From contig JAIMBT010000007.1 in the NCBI GenBank assembly GCA_023511295.1, positions 83,020-147,019 on the forward strand: a stretch of DNA of 64,000 nt, given 5' to 3'. A model generated the notes under the pieces. The model did not search any database and was not told the origin of the DNA. It worked only from the letters and a program-made list of their open reading frames with translations. Positions 1 to 9,395 of this stretch are shown here, piece after piece (the first letter of the stretch is position 1; each line of letters begins with the position of its first letter). This DNA is from Alicyclobacillus sp. Lineage in GTDB: Bacteria; Bacillota; Bacilli; Alicyclobacillales; Alicyclobacillaceae. The translations under genes were made by a program, and so were the position numbers.

Positions 1-390
1 GAGGTAGTGCGCGAGAAACAAGATCAACGCGAGTTTCGCGAACTCGGACGGTTGAATGCCGAAGGAACCGACGCCGAGCCACGCCTGAGACCCGTTGACG
101 TTCCGTCCGACGCCCGGAATCAGAACGATGGCGAGGAATGCGAATGCGGCAATCACCAGTTTCGGCGCCCACGCGCGCAGGCGGTGGTAGTCCAGGTTGG
201 CCATCCAGATCATCGCAATCGTCCCCAAGCCGGCCCACATCAACTGGCGCTTGGCGTAATAGAAGGGATCTCCGAAGTTTTGCGCCGACAACACCGTGCT
301 GGCGCTGTGGACCATGACCAGCCCGATACACAAGAGCACGATGGTTGCCGCCATGATCACCCAGTCGACCTGAATTCGCCTGGCCAACAC
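1..390 (-). CDS. ftsW: FtsW/SpoVE SEDS peptidoglycan polymerase, N-terminal part
   Basis: First 130 codons of a SEDS-family membrane glycosyltransferase; the gene runs off the left edge. The translation shows a first membrane helix ending in MVHSAS, then FGDPFYYAKRQLMWAGLG, two more hydrophobic segments, and the family motif GSQAWLGVGSFGIQPSEFAKL. SEDS proteins polymerise lipid II glycan strands together with a class B PBP. The GTG start at 390 is chosen for a GGAGGT site 10 nt upstream. The gene follows murD, as spoVE does in B. subtilis, so it may be the sporulation paralogue SpoVE or the vegetative FtsW; the fragment cannot decide. Confidence 0.9.
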   Translation of the reverse strand, partial: MLARRIQVDWVIMAATIVLLCIGLVMVHSASTVLSAQNFGDPFYYAKRQLMWAGLGTIAMIWMANLDYHRLRAWAPKLVIAAFAFLAIVLIPGVGRNVNGSQAWLGVGSFGIQPSEFAKLALILFLAHYL

Positions 391-462
391 TGCTTGCGTC
401 ACCTCCGGCTGACGGGCTCGCGCGCGGCAGAGCGCCGCACGGGCTGTCCAACCTCGTGGACG

Positions 463-1839
463 TTACAGTCTATGCACGAGTTCTTTGAACATGCTCCCTC
501 GGACCTCGTACGAGGCGAACATGTCCCAGCTCGCGCAGGCCGGGGAGAGCAGCACGACGTCGCCCGGGCGACTCACCGACTTCGCCCACGCGACGGCTGC
601 CGGCAGGTCCGTGACGGCCGCAACCTGCGGAACGCCCGCCTCCGTGCACAGTTCTGCGAGGCGCGCTTGGGTCTGTCCGTACACCGCAGCCGCCCGCACG
701 CGTTGCCGGACCTCCGGCAACAGCACGGAGAAGTCGTCCTGCCGTTCAAGGCCGCCCGCAATCCACACGATATTCCCCGGCATCGACCGCAACGCCTGCA
801 GCGCCGCCGTTGGATTCGTCGACTTGGAGTCGTTGTAATAGGCGACCCCGTCGACGTCGCGAACCCACTCCAACCGGTGCTCTACGCCGCGAAAACGGGA
901 CAACACTGTGCGGATAGCCTGCCAATCCGCCCCTGCCAACCGGCTGATCTGCGCCGCAGCAGCCGCGTTCTGGAGGTTGTGCCGACCCTTGAGGGCCATC
1001 TCCTCCACCGCCATCAGCGGCACGCGGGCGCCGTCTTCATAGGCCACCAACTGCTCCGCCTCGACGCACACACCGTGAAACGGCCCGTTCACTGAGTCGG
1101 CCGGGCCTGTCGAGAACCACCGAACGCGGCACGGTAAACCCTGGGCGCGGCGGACCAGTTCCGCGTCTTCGGCGTTCAACACCGCCCAGTCCTCCGGTTG
1201 GTGGTTCTGAAACAACTGCCACTTGGCGTCGCGGTACGCTTCGAAGCTGCCGTGATAGTCGAGATGCGCCGGATAGATGTTGAGAATACAGCCAATCCGC
1301 GGGTGAAAACGCTCCGTCCCGAGCAGCTGGAAGCTCGACACCTCCAGGACCACGGGCCGGTCTTCGCGCGTGCTGGCCACAACGCTCGAGAACGCGCGAC
1401 CGATGTTGCCGGCGACCAGCGGATCCAATCCGGCTTCCGTCAAAATCTCCCCGACCAGCGTGGTGGTGGTCGTCTTTCCGTTCGATCCGGTGATGGCGAT
1501 GAGCGGCCCCTGCGCGTACCACGACGCCACCTCAATCTCCGTCAACACCTTCACCCCGCGCTCGATCGCGGCCTGCACAAACGGCACGTCGTACCGAATC
1601 CCCGGGTTTTTTACGAGAAACGCGGGTGGTGGGTCCAGCAGCGACAACGGATGTCCTCCACCCACCAGCTGAACGCCGCGTTCTGCCAATGCAGCCAGTT
1701 CGTCGTCCAGCGGATCAGGCAGCGGCTCCCGGTCGTTTGCGACCACGGTGTATCCGCAATCTGCCAACAGGCGGGCAACGGCCCGCCCACTGCGGGCGAG
1801 CCCCATCACCAGTACGCGGTGGTTCGGTTCGACAGCCAT
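463..1839 (-). CDS. murD: UDP-N-acetylmuramoylalanine--D-glutamate ligase MurD
   Basis: Cytoplasmic Mur ligase adding D-glutamate to UDP-MurNAc-L-Ala. The 458-residue protein has an N-terminal Rossmann-like UDP-binding domain (MGLARSGRA), the ATP-binding loop ITGSNGKTTTT near residue 115, the central-domain segment HLDYHG and the C-terminal domain motif YNDSKSTNPTA. The ATG at 1839 (MAVEPNH) is chosen over an upstream in-frame codon because GGGAGGGG lies just before it. It sits between mraY and ftsW/spoVE in the dcw operon, with about 95 bases to mraY. Confidence 0.96.
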   Translation of the reverse strand: MAVEPNHRVLVMGLARSGRAVARLLADCGYTVVANDREPLPDPLDDELAALAERGVQLVGGGHPLSLLDPPPAFLVKNPGIRYDVPFVQAAIERGVKVLTEIEVASWYAQGPLIAITGSNGKTTTTTLVGEILTEAGLDPLVAGNIGRAFSSVVASTREDRPVVLEVSSFQLLGTERFHPRIGCILNIYPAHLDYHGSFEAYRDAKWQLFQNHQPEDWAVLNAEDAELVRRAQGLPCRVRWFSTGPADSVNGPFHGVCVEAEQLVAYEDGARVPLMAVEEMALKGRHNLQNAAAAAQISRLAGADWQAIRTVLSRFRGVEHRLEWVRDVDGVAYYNDSKSTNPTAALQALRSMPGNIVWIAGGLERQDDFSVLLPEVRQRVRAAAVYGQTQARLAELCTEAGVPQVAAVTDLPAAVAWAKSVSRPGDVVLLSPACASWDMFASYEVRGSMFKELVHRL

Positions 1840-1933
1840 ACCGGCCCCTCCCTCGCAACGATGCCATCTCGCAGGCGCAGTGAGCCGCCTCGTTGGCAGC
1901 CCACCGTGGGGTGCATCCAACCCGTGACGCCCG

Positions 1934-2905
1934 CTACCGCGACAACAGAATCAATGAGCCAAACGCCGACAAGAATGCGGCGAGCCAAAACGCGAGCACC
2001 ACTTCCCATTCCGACCAGCCGGACAGCTCGAAGTGGTGGTGCAGCGGGCTCATCCGCAGCACGCGGCGACCAAAGACCTGGAACGAGAATACCTGAATGA
2101 TAACGGAAAGCGCCTCGAGGACAAAGACGAGGCCGAACAAGATGAGACCCAGTTCACTGTGCGTCAACACGCCGACCATCGCCAGGGCGCCGCCGATGGC
2201 GAGTGATCCGGTATCCCCCATGAACACCTTCGCCGGATGTCGATTGTAATACAGAAAACCGAGCAACGCCCCCACCATCGCCGCCGAGAACAGGGCGACA
2301 TCGTACTCCGTATGCTGGTAAGCGTAGAAGGCGTAGGCGGCGAAGACAATGGCTGCACAGCCGCTGAGCAGCCCGTCGAGGCCGTCGGTCAGGTTCACTG
2401 CGTTCGTCGAGCCGAGCAGCACCAGCATGAGAAACAAGATGTAGAATACACCGAGCGGCACGACGACGTGCGTGAATGGCACCGCTACGCTGAACGTCTG
2501 CCCCAGCTCGTCGCGGTGCCACCAGAGGAGCCCGAACAGCGCCACCGTGACGACCGCCTGCCAGAACAGCTTCTGCTTCGCGCGCAGACCGAGGTTCCGC
2601 TTTTTCACCACTTTGATGAAGTCGTCCGCAAACCCAATCAGTCCGAATCCAACCGTGCCCACGAGCAGGATGACGACGTCGGTGCTGGCAATCGCGAACT
2701 TCAGCGTCGCCAAGAGCAGGGCGACCACGATGATGATACCGCCCATCGTCGGTGTCCCGGCCTTCTTCTGGTGGTGCTGCGGCCCCTCTTCGCGAATCCG
2801 CTGGCCGAACTTCAGCCGATGCAGGAGCGGGATGCAGATGGGGCCGAGCAACAGCGCGACGGCCAGGGCCGCCGCCGCCGTGAGCAACAGTGCCTGCAAG
2901 TCCAT
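1934..2905 (-). CDS. mraY: Phospho-N-acetylmuramoyl-pentapeptide transferase MraY
   Basis: Integral membrane enzyme that transfers phospho-MurNAc-pentapeptide to undecaprenyl phosphate, making lipid I. The 323-residue protein has about ten hydrophobic helices. Family motifs are visible: GTPTMGG near residue 45, FADDFIKV with the acidic DD pair near 97, NAVNLTDGLDGL near 170, and the C-terminal MSPLHHHFE with its histidine cluster. Length matches B. subtilis MraY. The start MDLQALLL at 2905 follows GAGAGGAG; upstream in-frame codons lack a site. Confidence 0.96.
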   Translation of the reverse strand: MDLQALLLTAAAALAVALLLGPICIPLLHRLKFGQRIREEGPQHHQKKAGTPTMGGIIIVVALLLATLKFAIASTDVVILLVGTVGFGLIGFADDFIKVVKKRNLGLRAKQKLFWQAVVTVALFGLLWWHRDELGQTFSVAVPFTHVVVPLGVFYILFLMLVLLGSTNAVNLTDGLDGLLSGCAAIVFAAYAFYAYQHTEYDVALFSAAMVGALLGFLYYNRHPAKVFMGDTGSLAIGGALAMVGVLTHSELGLILFGLVFVLEALSVIIQVFSFQVFGRRVLRMSPLHHHFELSGWSEWEVVLAFWLAAFLSAFGSLILLSR

Positions 2906-2988
2906 TGCAACGAATCTCCTCTCGCCATACAATCCTGTGGGACCTTGCGCAAAGCCGCCACCCCGTGCGTTGGACAAATCAGCCCAAG

Positions 2989-4473
2989 CTACGCGAACCG
3001 TTCGCGCAAAGCCGCCGCCGCCACTGCGCGGTCGTCAAACGGGTGCTTCGTGCGGCCGACGATTTGGTAGGTCTCGTGCCCCTTCCCGGCCACCAGCACG
3101 ACGTCGCCCGGCTGCGCCGCGCCAATCAACCACCGAATGGCCTCCGCGCGGTCGACGATGCGCACGTAGTTGTCGGCCTGCCCGCGCACGCCCGCTTCCA
3201 TGTCGTCGAGAATCTGGACCGGGTCCTCCGACCGCGGGTTGTCGCTGGTCAGCGCCACCTGGTCCGCGAGGCTGCAGGCAATCCGAGCCATCTGCGGCCG
3301 TTTGCCCTTGTCCCGGTCCCCACCGCAGCCAATCAGGCACAGGACGCGGCCCGCCGCGAACTCCCGGACGGTCCTCAGGGCGTTCTCGAGGCTGTCCGGG
3401 GTGTGCGCGTAGTCCACGAGCACCGTCACCGGGGCTTCGACTGGCACCCGCTCGAGGCGCCCAGGAACGCCAGCCACCTGCCCAAGGGAAGCCACTGCTG
3501 CTTCGAGCGGCACACCCTCCACCAATCCGACGGCAATGGCCGCGAGCGCGTTCGATACGTTGAATCGGCCGGTCAGAGACAACTTCGCTTGGGCCCGCTC
3601 CCCACGCCAGGTGGTGACCATAAACTGCACGCCGTCCGCCGTCATCTGCAACGCGGACGCCTGGACGTCCGCTGCCGTCTCGATGCCGTATGTCACGCAC
3701 TCGGCGACCGTCTGTGCCGCCATGTAGGCGCTGGCGGGGTCGTCCGCATTCAGTACCGCGTACGGCGTCTCTGCTCGGCTGTCGCCGTATGCGTTGCCGA
3801 GGCGGGAAAACAGCTTGCCCTTCGCCGCGCGGTACGCCTCCATGGTCCCGTGGTAGTCGAGGTGGTCCTGCGTGAGGTTGGTGAACACGGCGATTCCATA
3901 TGGGATGCCCGCCGTCTGGCGCCGATCCAGCGCGTGCGAGGAAACCTCCATCACCCCGTGCGTACAGCCGGCTTCGACCATACGGTGCAAGATCTGCTGC
4001 AGGTCCACCGGAAACGGCGTGGTGTTCGCCGTCTCCATCACCTCTCCGCCGATGCGCGCGCCGAGCGTCCCGCACACGCCAGGGCGCTGACCCGCGTCCT
4101 GCAGCACCCGCTCAATCAAGTGCGTGACCGTGCTCTTGCCGTTCGTCCCGGTCACGCCAATCATCCGCATGCGGCGGCCGGGGTGCCCGTAAAAGGCCGC
4201 AGCCAGCACGGCCGATGCGAACAGGCTGTCCGGGACCACCACCTGCGGGATGGGGATCTCCGCGACCGGGCGCTCGACGACGACGGCAACGGCACCCTGC
4301 TGCACGCTGTCCACAACAAAGTCGTGTCCGTCGACGTGGTGCCCCGGAATCGCGATGAACAGACAACCAGGTCCAACCTGGCGCGAATCGGCCGCAATCT
4401 GCGTCACCTCAACGGGCCTATCCGATACAATCTCACAATGCAACAGCACCTGAGTCAACTCGTGCAGATTCAC
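2989..4473 (-). CDS. murE: UDP-MurNAc-tripeptide synthetase MurE, meso-DAP type
   Basis: Mur ligase adding the third peptide residue to UDP-MurNAc-L-Ala-D-Glu. Of 494 residues, the ATP loop is VTGTNGKSTVTHL and the C-terminal domain carries TSDNPRSEDP. The DNPR form is the signature of meso-diaminopimelate-adding enzymes, so the wall is inferred to be A1-gamma (mDAP), as in Bacillus. The GTG start has GGAGG 8 nt upstream. The gene lies 24 nt downstream of spoVD and before mraY. Confidence 0.96.
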   Translation of the reverse strand: MNLHELTQVLLHCEIVSDRPVEVTQIAADSRQVGPGCLFIAIPGHHVDGHDFVVDSVQQGAVAVVVERPVAEIPIPQVVVPDSLFASAVLAAAFYGHPGRRMRMIGVTGTNGKSTVTHLIERVLQDAGQRPGVCGTLGARIGGEVMETANTTPFPVDLQQILHRMVEAGCTHGVMEVSSHALDRRQTAGIPYGIAVFTNLTQDHLDYHGTMEAYRAAKGKLFSRLGNAYGDSRAETPYAVLNADDPASAYMAAQTVAECVTYGIETAADVQASALQMTADGVQFMVTTWRGERAQAKLSLTGRFNVSNALAAIAVGLVEGVPLEAAVASLGQVAGVPGRLERVPVEAPVTVLVDYAHTPDSLENALRTVREFAAGRVLCLIGCGGDRDKGKRPQMARIACSLADQVALTSDNPRSEDPVQILDDMEAGVRGQADNYVRIVDRAEAIRWLIGAAQPGDVVLVAGKGHETYQIVGRTKHPFDDRAVAAAALRERFA

Positions 4474-4497
4474 AGGCGCATCCTCCCATCGTCTCTG

Positions 4498-6450
4498 TCA
4501 ACCCTGGGTCTGCGGTGGCGTATCGCCCAAGTACAGCCGAACCGTGCTGTTTGGCGCGAGCGCCGTCCCCGGGGCCGGCGACTGTGCCACCACGTACTTG
4601 CCCTGACCACTCACAGCCGCGCGCCACATCCCGCTGCTCTGTATCGCGGCACGCTGCGCGTCGGCGTAGGTCATGCCGACGAAGTTTGGCACCGGCAGGT
4701 TGACCGTGTCGCCCCATTTGTACTTCTTCGGAATCCCGTCGTTGCTCGGCGGCACGCCGAGGTAGTTCAGGCTGTCGTACAGGATTCGCCCGACAATCGG
4801 GGCCGCAATCACACCGCCGAAGATGACCCCCTGCTTCGGGCGCGGGTAGTCGATGGCGACGTACGCCACCAGCTTCGGGTCGTTCGCGGGCGCCATGCCG
4901 ATGAACGAAACGATGTAGTGCCCGCTCGCGTAGTGGCCGTTCACCGCCACCTGCGCCGTACCCGTCTTGCCGGCCACCCGATACCCCGGCAAGTACGCGT
5001 TCGATCCGCTCCCCTGCGCCACCACGCTCTCCAACGCCTGCCGGACCTGCGCATCCGTGGACGCGGAGATGACGCGGCGCACCGCCTGCGGCTGAACCGT
5101 TTCCACAATCTGTCCCGTCTCGTGGTTTCGCACCGCCTTCAGCACGTGCGGCTTCATCAGCACACCGCCGTTCGCAATCGCCCCCATGGCCATGACCTGT
5201 TGAATCGGGGTCACCGAAACCCCTTGGCCGAACGCCGTCGTCGCAAGTTCCAGCGGACCGACGTTTTTCAGGTTGAACAAGATGCCGGTCCCTTCCCCAG
5301 GCAGGTCGATCCCGGTTTTCGCCCCAAACCCAAACTTTTTAATGTAGGAGAACAGCGTCTCCTTGCCCAGTCGCTCCCCGAGGGCGATGAATCCCGGGTT
5401 GCACGAGTTCTCGACCACGTTCAGGAACGACTCTGATCCGTGACCGCCCGCCTTCCAGCAGCGGATCTTATGCCCGGCTACCTCATAATACCCTGGATCA
5501 AAAAACTGGTCGTTCAATTTTACCTGATTCTCCTGCAAAGCGGCGGACAAGGTGACAATCTTGAACGTGGAACCCGGTTCGAACGTCTGCCAAATCGCCA
5601 GATTGTGATTGTAAGTCGCAGGTGGGTAGTTCCGCCAGTCCGCCGGGTTGAAACTGGGGTAATTGGCCATGGCCAGGATGGCCCCGGTCTTCGGGTCTTC
5701 CACGATGGCGGTCACGTGGTCGGGATTGTACTCCGCGACCGCTGCCTCCACTTCGCGCTCGACAAACTGTTGAATCACGGCGTCGATGGTCAGCTCGACG
5801 TCGTCCCCGGGCGGCGCCGGCTGCGACTGCTCGCCGGTTCCGGGCACCTTCTGCCCCTTCGCGTTCGTGTTGAGCGTGATGTAGCCTCGGCCGCCCCGCA
5901 GGATGCTGTCGTATTGCTTCTCGATCCCGGTGAGTCCCTGGTTGTCCGATCCCGTGATGCCGAGCACCGACGCCGCGAGCGACCCGTAGGGATAGGCGCG
6001 GGTCCCCCGGTCCGTGATGTAGATCCCCGGCAGGTGCAGGTTCCGCAACTTCGTCTCCTGCTCCGCCGTCAACCGCATACTCCCCGTCGTGACCCACACC
6101 GACGACTGGCGCAGCCGCAGGCGCTGCAGCACCTTGTCCGGCTGCATCCCGAGGATACGCGCAATCTGCTGTGCCGCCGCCGGCTTGTCCGTCACCTGCG
6201 CTGGAATCGCCATCACGCCAGGCGCCGTCGCGGTGTACACCAGCGTCTTGCCGTTCGTGTCGTAGATGGTGCCGCGCACGCCCTCCACCGGTATGGTGCG
6301 GCTGTGCAGGTCATCCGCCTGCTGCTTCAGCCACGGTGCCTGCACGCCCTGAACAATCCCGAGGCGGACGATTAAACCGCCAATCGCGGTGACCAGGCAC
6401 AACAGGAGCAGCACCAACCTCCGTCTCATCGTCCGTCCTGTCACGCGCAC
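4498..6450 (-). CDS. spoVD: Stage V sporulation protein D, class B PBP
   Basis: Transpeptidase needed in Bacillus for spore cortex synthesis with SpoVE. With the GTG start at 6450 (GGAGGGG 7 nt upstream) it is 650 residues, close to B. subtilis SpoVD. Order: short cytoplasmic tail, one membrane helix (about 11-32), a dimerisation domain, then the transpeptidase domain with SxxK at FEPGSTFK (S294), SxN at SCN (349-351) and KTGT at 495, and a single C-terminal PASTA domain (about 585-645). The single PASTA and its place downstream of a two-PASTA PBP distinguish SpoVD from PbpB. Confidence 0.93.
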   Translation of the reverse strand: MRVTGRTMRRRLVLLLLCLVTAIGGLIVRLGIVQGVQAPWLKQQADDLHSRTIPVEGVRGTIYDTNGKTLVYTATAPGVMAIPAQVTDKPAAAQQIARILGMQPDKVLQRLRLRQSSVWVTTGSMRLTAEQETKLRNLHLPGIYITDRGTRAYPYGSLAASVLGITGSDNQGLTGIEKQYDSILRGGRGYITLNTNAKGQKVPGTGEQSQPAPPGDDVELTIDAVIQQFVEREVEAAVAEYNPDHVTAIVEDPKTGAILAMANYPSFNPADWRNYPPATYNHNLAIWQTFEPGSTFKIVTLSAALQENQVKLNDQFFDPGYYEVAGHKIRCWKAGGHGSESFLNVVENSCNPGFIALGERLGKETLFSYIKKFGFGAKTGIDLPGEGTGILFNLKNVGPLELATTAFGQGVSVTPIQQVMAMGAIANGGVLMKPHVLKAVRNHETGQIVETVQPQAVRRVISASTDAQVRQALESVVAQGSGSNAYLPGYRVAGKTGTAQVAVNGHYASGHYIVSFIGMAPANDPKLVAYVAIDYPRPKQGVIFGGVIAAPIVGRILYDSLNYLGVPPSNDGIPKKYKWGDTVNLPVPNFVGMTYADAQRAAIQSSGMWRAAVSGQGKYVVAQSPAPGTALAPNSTVRLYLGDTPPQTQG

Positions 6451-6622
6451 CTGACGACCCCTCCGAGTCAGGCTGCACCGGTCGCAGCCCACCGCCACGC
6501 AGGACGCGCGTGCTGCCGCCGGACAGCCTAGTCAATTCTCAGTGGAGTCTATGCGGACAATCTGCCTGATAGACCGAGAGGGGCCGGCAGCATCCCGCCG
6601 GTACCTCTGACGGTGAACGGCG

Positions 6623-8878
6623 TTACCCCGCCGAATTCCCTTGCGCTCTGGCGCTGCTCGACGCACTCGTCGCCCCACCGAACGGGACCGGAGGCTGGCA
6701 GGTCAGCGTCACCTTCGCCGGCAGCGACTGACCCGGTGCGACAGACTGCGCCTGAACAGACCCGGCACCGTGCACCGTGACCTGAACGCCGAGCGTCGAC
6801 AGAAGGTCGATGGCCTCGCGCAGCGGAACGCCGACCAGGTTCGGCATGGACGGTTTGGCGCTCCCGCCCGGCGCCAACAACAATACGGTCCCGCCCTTCG
6901 CCAGCGGATCTCCGCTGCTGGGCCACTGCGCCGTAACCGACCCACCGCCCCCCACCACCTGGGGTGTGAACCCAGCTTGTTGCAAGCGAGATCTCGCCTG
7001 CTGCGGCGCCAGTCCGACCACACTCGGGACGGTCCGCATGGCCGCCGCGCCGTTCCCAGCGTTACCGGCCCCGGAGTTGCCCGACGTGGTACGCGACTGG
7101 CTGGCCACCGGCAGGGAACTCGGGTCGTCTGGCGGGACGTGGCCGTACTGCAGGCATTCCTCCAAAATCTGTTTGGCCGCCGGAGCCGCAATCGTGCTCC
7201 CCCAAGTGCTTCCGATGGGCGTCTTGGGCCAATCGACCGTGACGTAGACCTCATACTTCGGCCGTGTGGCAGGAGCGTACCCAATGAAAGACACAATAAA
7301 CCGGTTTGCGTAGTACTTCCCCGTCTTAGGGTCGACCTTGTTGGCCGTTCCCGTCTTCCCGGCCACGTAGTACCCCGGGATCTGCGCGACTTGGTCAATC
7401 CCGTCTTTGGAATCGACGTCGAGCACCAAGGTGTGATTCACCGCGGCAATGACGTCCGGAGGCACGACCTGCTGGTTCTCCACCACCGGCTTGAAGGTCT
7501 CGACAACCTTGCCGGTTTTCGGGTCAATCAGGGCCTTGGCCAGGTGCGGGCGGATGAGCTTGCCGCCGTTGGCAATCGCGCCGATGGCCGCGACCTGCTG
7601 CAGCGGCGTCACGGAAATACCCTGACCGAACCCGGACGTGGCCAATTCCACGGTATGCCGTTCATCAGGCGGGAAGATCTGCGACGTCGCTTCCCCGGGC
7701 AAATCGATGCCCGTTGGATTCAAGTAGCCAAACACCTGCATATAGTGCAACAGGTTTGGCCATCCCAAAGCCAGTGCAATCTTGGCAAACCCTACGTTGC
7801 TCGACTTCTCGAGCGCCATCTGGTACGTGATGTCGCCCCAACCCTTGATGTTCCAATCGTAGATGGTCTGCCCGTCAATGGTCGTATGGCCCGACATGAA
7901 CGTCTGATTGAGCGAGATGGAGTGCGTGGCGAGCGCCGCCGCCAGCGTGAGCGGTTTGAACGTGGACCCGGGCTCGAAGGACGCGTCGACCGCCCAGTTG
8001 TCGTTCAGCGCCTCACTGGAGGCCTGCGCATAATCGTTGGGGTTAAACGTGGGCCGACTGGCCATCGCAAGCACGCTGCCTGTGTTGGGGTCGGTGACGA
8101 TGATGGCCGCGTGCGCCGGGTTGTACTTTTGCACCAGCTGGTTCATCGCCTGTTCGACGAATCCCTGGATGGTGCTGTCGATGGTCGTCTCCAGGTCTTC
8201 TCCAGGGATGGCCGGCTTCACCACTTGGACCGTGCTCTGAATCGGAAATCCCCAGCGGTCCTGCGTGTAGCGAAGCTCTCCATTGGTTCCCTGAAGAACT
8301 TGGTTGTATTCCGCCTCGAGCCCGTTCACCGCCTGACCCATGTGGTTGACAAACCCGATGGTGTTCGCCGCAAAGTCGCCAAACGGGTAAAACCGTTCCT
8401 CCGTGGGGGTGAACGTCACATCCTGACTGTGATCTTTCCCAACCGCCGCCTGGACCGCCGCCTGTTGCGTGGCCAACACCGGGTTCGGCCAACGCACCCA
8501 GTGACCATTTCCGGATTGCAGCACTTTCAGAACCTGACTCGCGGGCTGACCCAGTGGCTGTGCCAGTTCGTCGGCCAATTGTGACAGATCTGAGAATCCA
8601 TCGGTCTTGATGTCGAGCATGTAGGCAGGTACGTCATAGGCGAGCACCTGCCCATTCCTGTCCAGGATGGAACCGCGCTGTGCCAACACCACATGGCTGT
8701 TGTCTTCCACCTTCGCGGCTGCCGAGACCAGGCTTGGCCCGAACGCCGAATCGACAATCACCATTCGGCCGACCACGAGACCCAAGGCTCCCAGCAACCC
8801 CACCTGCACCCAAAACATCCGCCGCCGGAATCGCGGTACCCGACGCGTCTGCTGGTTTCCTTGTCGCGGACTCAACAA
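6623..8878 (-). CDS. pbpB: Penicillin-binding protein 2B-type division transpeptidase
   Basis: Essential class B PBP of the divisome in Bacillus. The 751-residue protein has one N-terminal membrane helix (about 24-42), a PBP dimer domain, catalytic FEPGSTFK (S305), SSN (359-361) and KTGT (K508), and two PASTA repeats at the C-terminus (about 610-740), as in B. subtilis PBP2B. The region between the transpeptidase and PASTA parts is Ser/Gly/Asn-rich. The start is uncertain: adjacent TTG codons near 8878 have only a weak AAGG site, and an ATG at residue 21 would remove the basic tail. It lies between ftsL and spoVD. Confidence 0.94.
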   Translation of the reverse strand: MLSPRQGNQQTRRVPRFRRRMFWVQVGLLGALGLVVGRMVIVDSAFGPSLVSAAAKVEDNSHVVLAQRGSILDRNGQVLAYDVPAYMLDIKTDGFSDLSQLADELAQPLGQPASQVLKVLQSGNGHWVRWPNPVLATQQAAVQAAVGKDHSQDVTFTPTEERFYPFGDFAANTIGFVNHMGQAVNGLEAEYNQVLQGTNGELRYTQDRWGFPIQSTVQVVKPAIPGEDLETTIDSTIQGFVEQAMNQLVQKYNPAHAAIIVTDPNTGSVLAMASRPTFNPNDYAQASSEALNDNWAVDASFEPGSTFKPLTLAAALATHSISLNQTFMSGHTTIDGQTIYDWNIKGWGDITYQMALEKSSNVGFAKIALALGWPNLLHYMQVFGYLNPTGIDLPGEATSQIFPPDERHTVELATSGFGQGISVTPLQQVAAIGAIANGGKLIRPHLAKALIDPKTGKVVETFKPVVENQQVVPPDVIAAVNHTLVLDVDSKDGIDQVAQIPGYYVAGKTGTANKVDPKTGKYYANRFIVSFIGYAPATRPKYEVYVTVDWPKTPIGSTWGSTIAAPAAKQILEECLQYGHVPPDDPSSLPVASQSRTTSGNSGAGNAGNGAAAMRTVPSVVGLAPQQARSRLQQAGFTPQVVGGGGSVTAQWPSSGDPLAKGGTVLLLAPGGSAKPSMPNLVGVPLREAIDLLSTLGVQVTVHGAGSVQAQSVAPGQSLPAKVTLTCQPPVPFGGATSASSSARAQGNSAG

Positions 8879-8914
8879 CCTTCACCATCCGTTTGCGGGA
8901 TCCATCCCGGTGCT

Positions 8915-9289
8915 TCAGTATTTCGATTGAACCTGAATGGTCGTTGGCGACTCGTACTTCCCGCCCATTTGCGTGGCAATCTGCAGAATCCGGGCTGGCG
9001 CCTCGAGGCTGTTCACCTGCGTCGTGAGAGATGCATTCTCCGCCTGTTGCTGTGCAATCTGTGACTGCAAGCGGTCAATCCGGTAGTTCGCAGAGTCCAT
9101 CTTGGCACCTTGACCCGCCAGCCACCAGAATACCGCTGCGCACAACAAGATGCATCCCCACAAGGACACTGCGTTCAACCGCACGCGCGCAGGCGCATGG
9201 TGTCTGGCGCGGACGCGCTCTACCTGCGACTCCGACGCCGCAGGGTTTGTCAAGGCTCGTGCCAGATTGTCTCGTGTCGCCAACGTCAA
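8915..9289 (-). CDS. ftsL: Cell division protein FtsL
   Basis: Small bitopic divisome protein that pairs with DivIC (FtsB) and bridges to PBP2B/FtsW. The 124-residue product has a basic cytoplasmic part, one membrane helix (about 41-60, rich in W, C, L and A) and an extracytoplasmic coiled coil with Leu/Ile heptads (about 70-105). Sequence conservation is low in this family, so the call rests on topology, size and position between rsmH and pbpB. Both the TTG at 9289 and one at 9283 lie behind GAGGAGG; the second has better spacing. Confidence 0.88.
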   Translation of the reverse strand: MTLATRDNLARALTNPAASESQVERVRARHHAPARVRLNAVSLWGCILLCAAVFWWLAGQGAKMDSANYRIDRLQSQIAQQQAENASLTTQVNSLEAPARILQIATQMGGKYESPTTIQVQSKY

Positions 9290-9395
9290 CCAACCTCCTC
9301 AGCGTATTTCAACTGTCTGTCTGACCGCCCCATCCAACGAAGCGGGGGTACAGACCCCACGGTCCCATGCCACTTGCCGGAGACGCCAGCCCATC

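Noticed and set aside
7..1095. Long plus-strand open frame over ftsW and murD
   Set aside because: Shadow of the minus-strand genes; basic, low-complexity product with no ribosome binding site, while the minus frames give conserved motifs.
2890..5436. 848-codon plus-strand open frame
   Set aside because: Antisense of murE and spoVD; an effect of high GC, no domain recognised.
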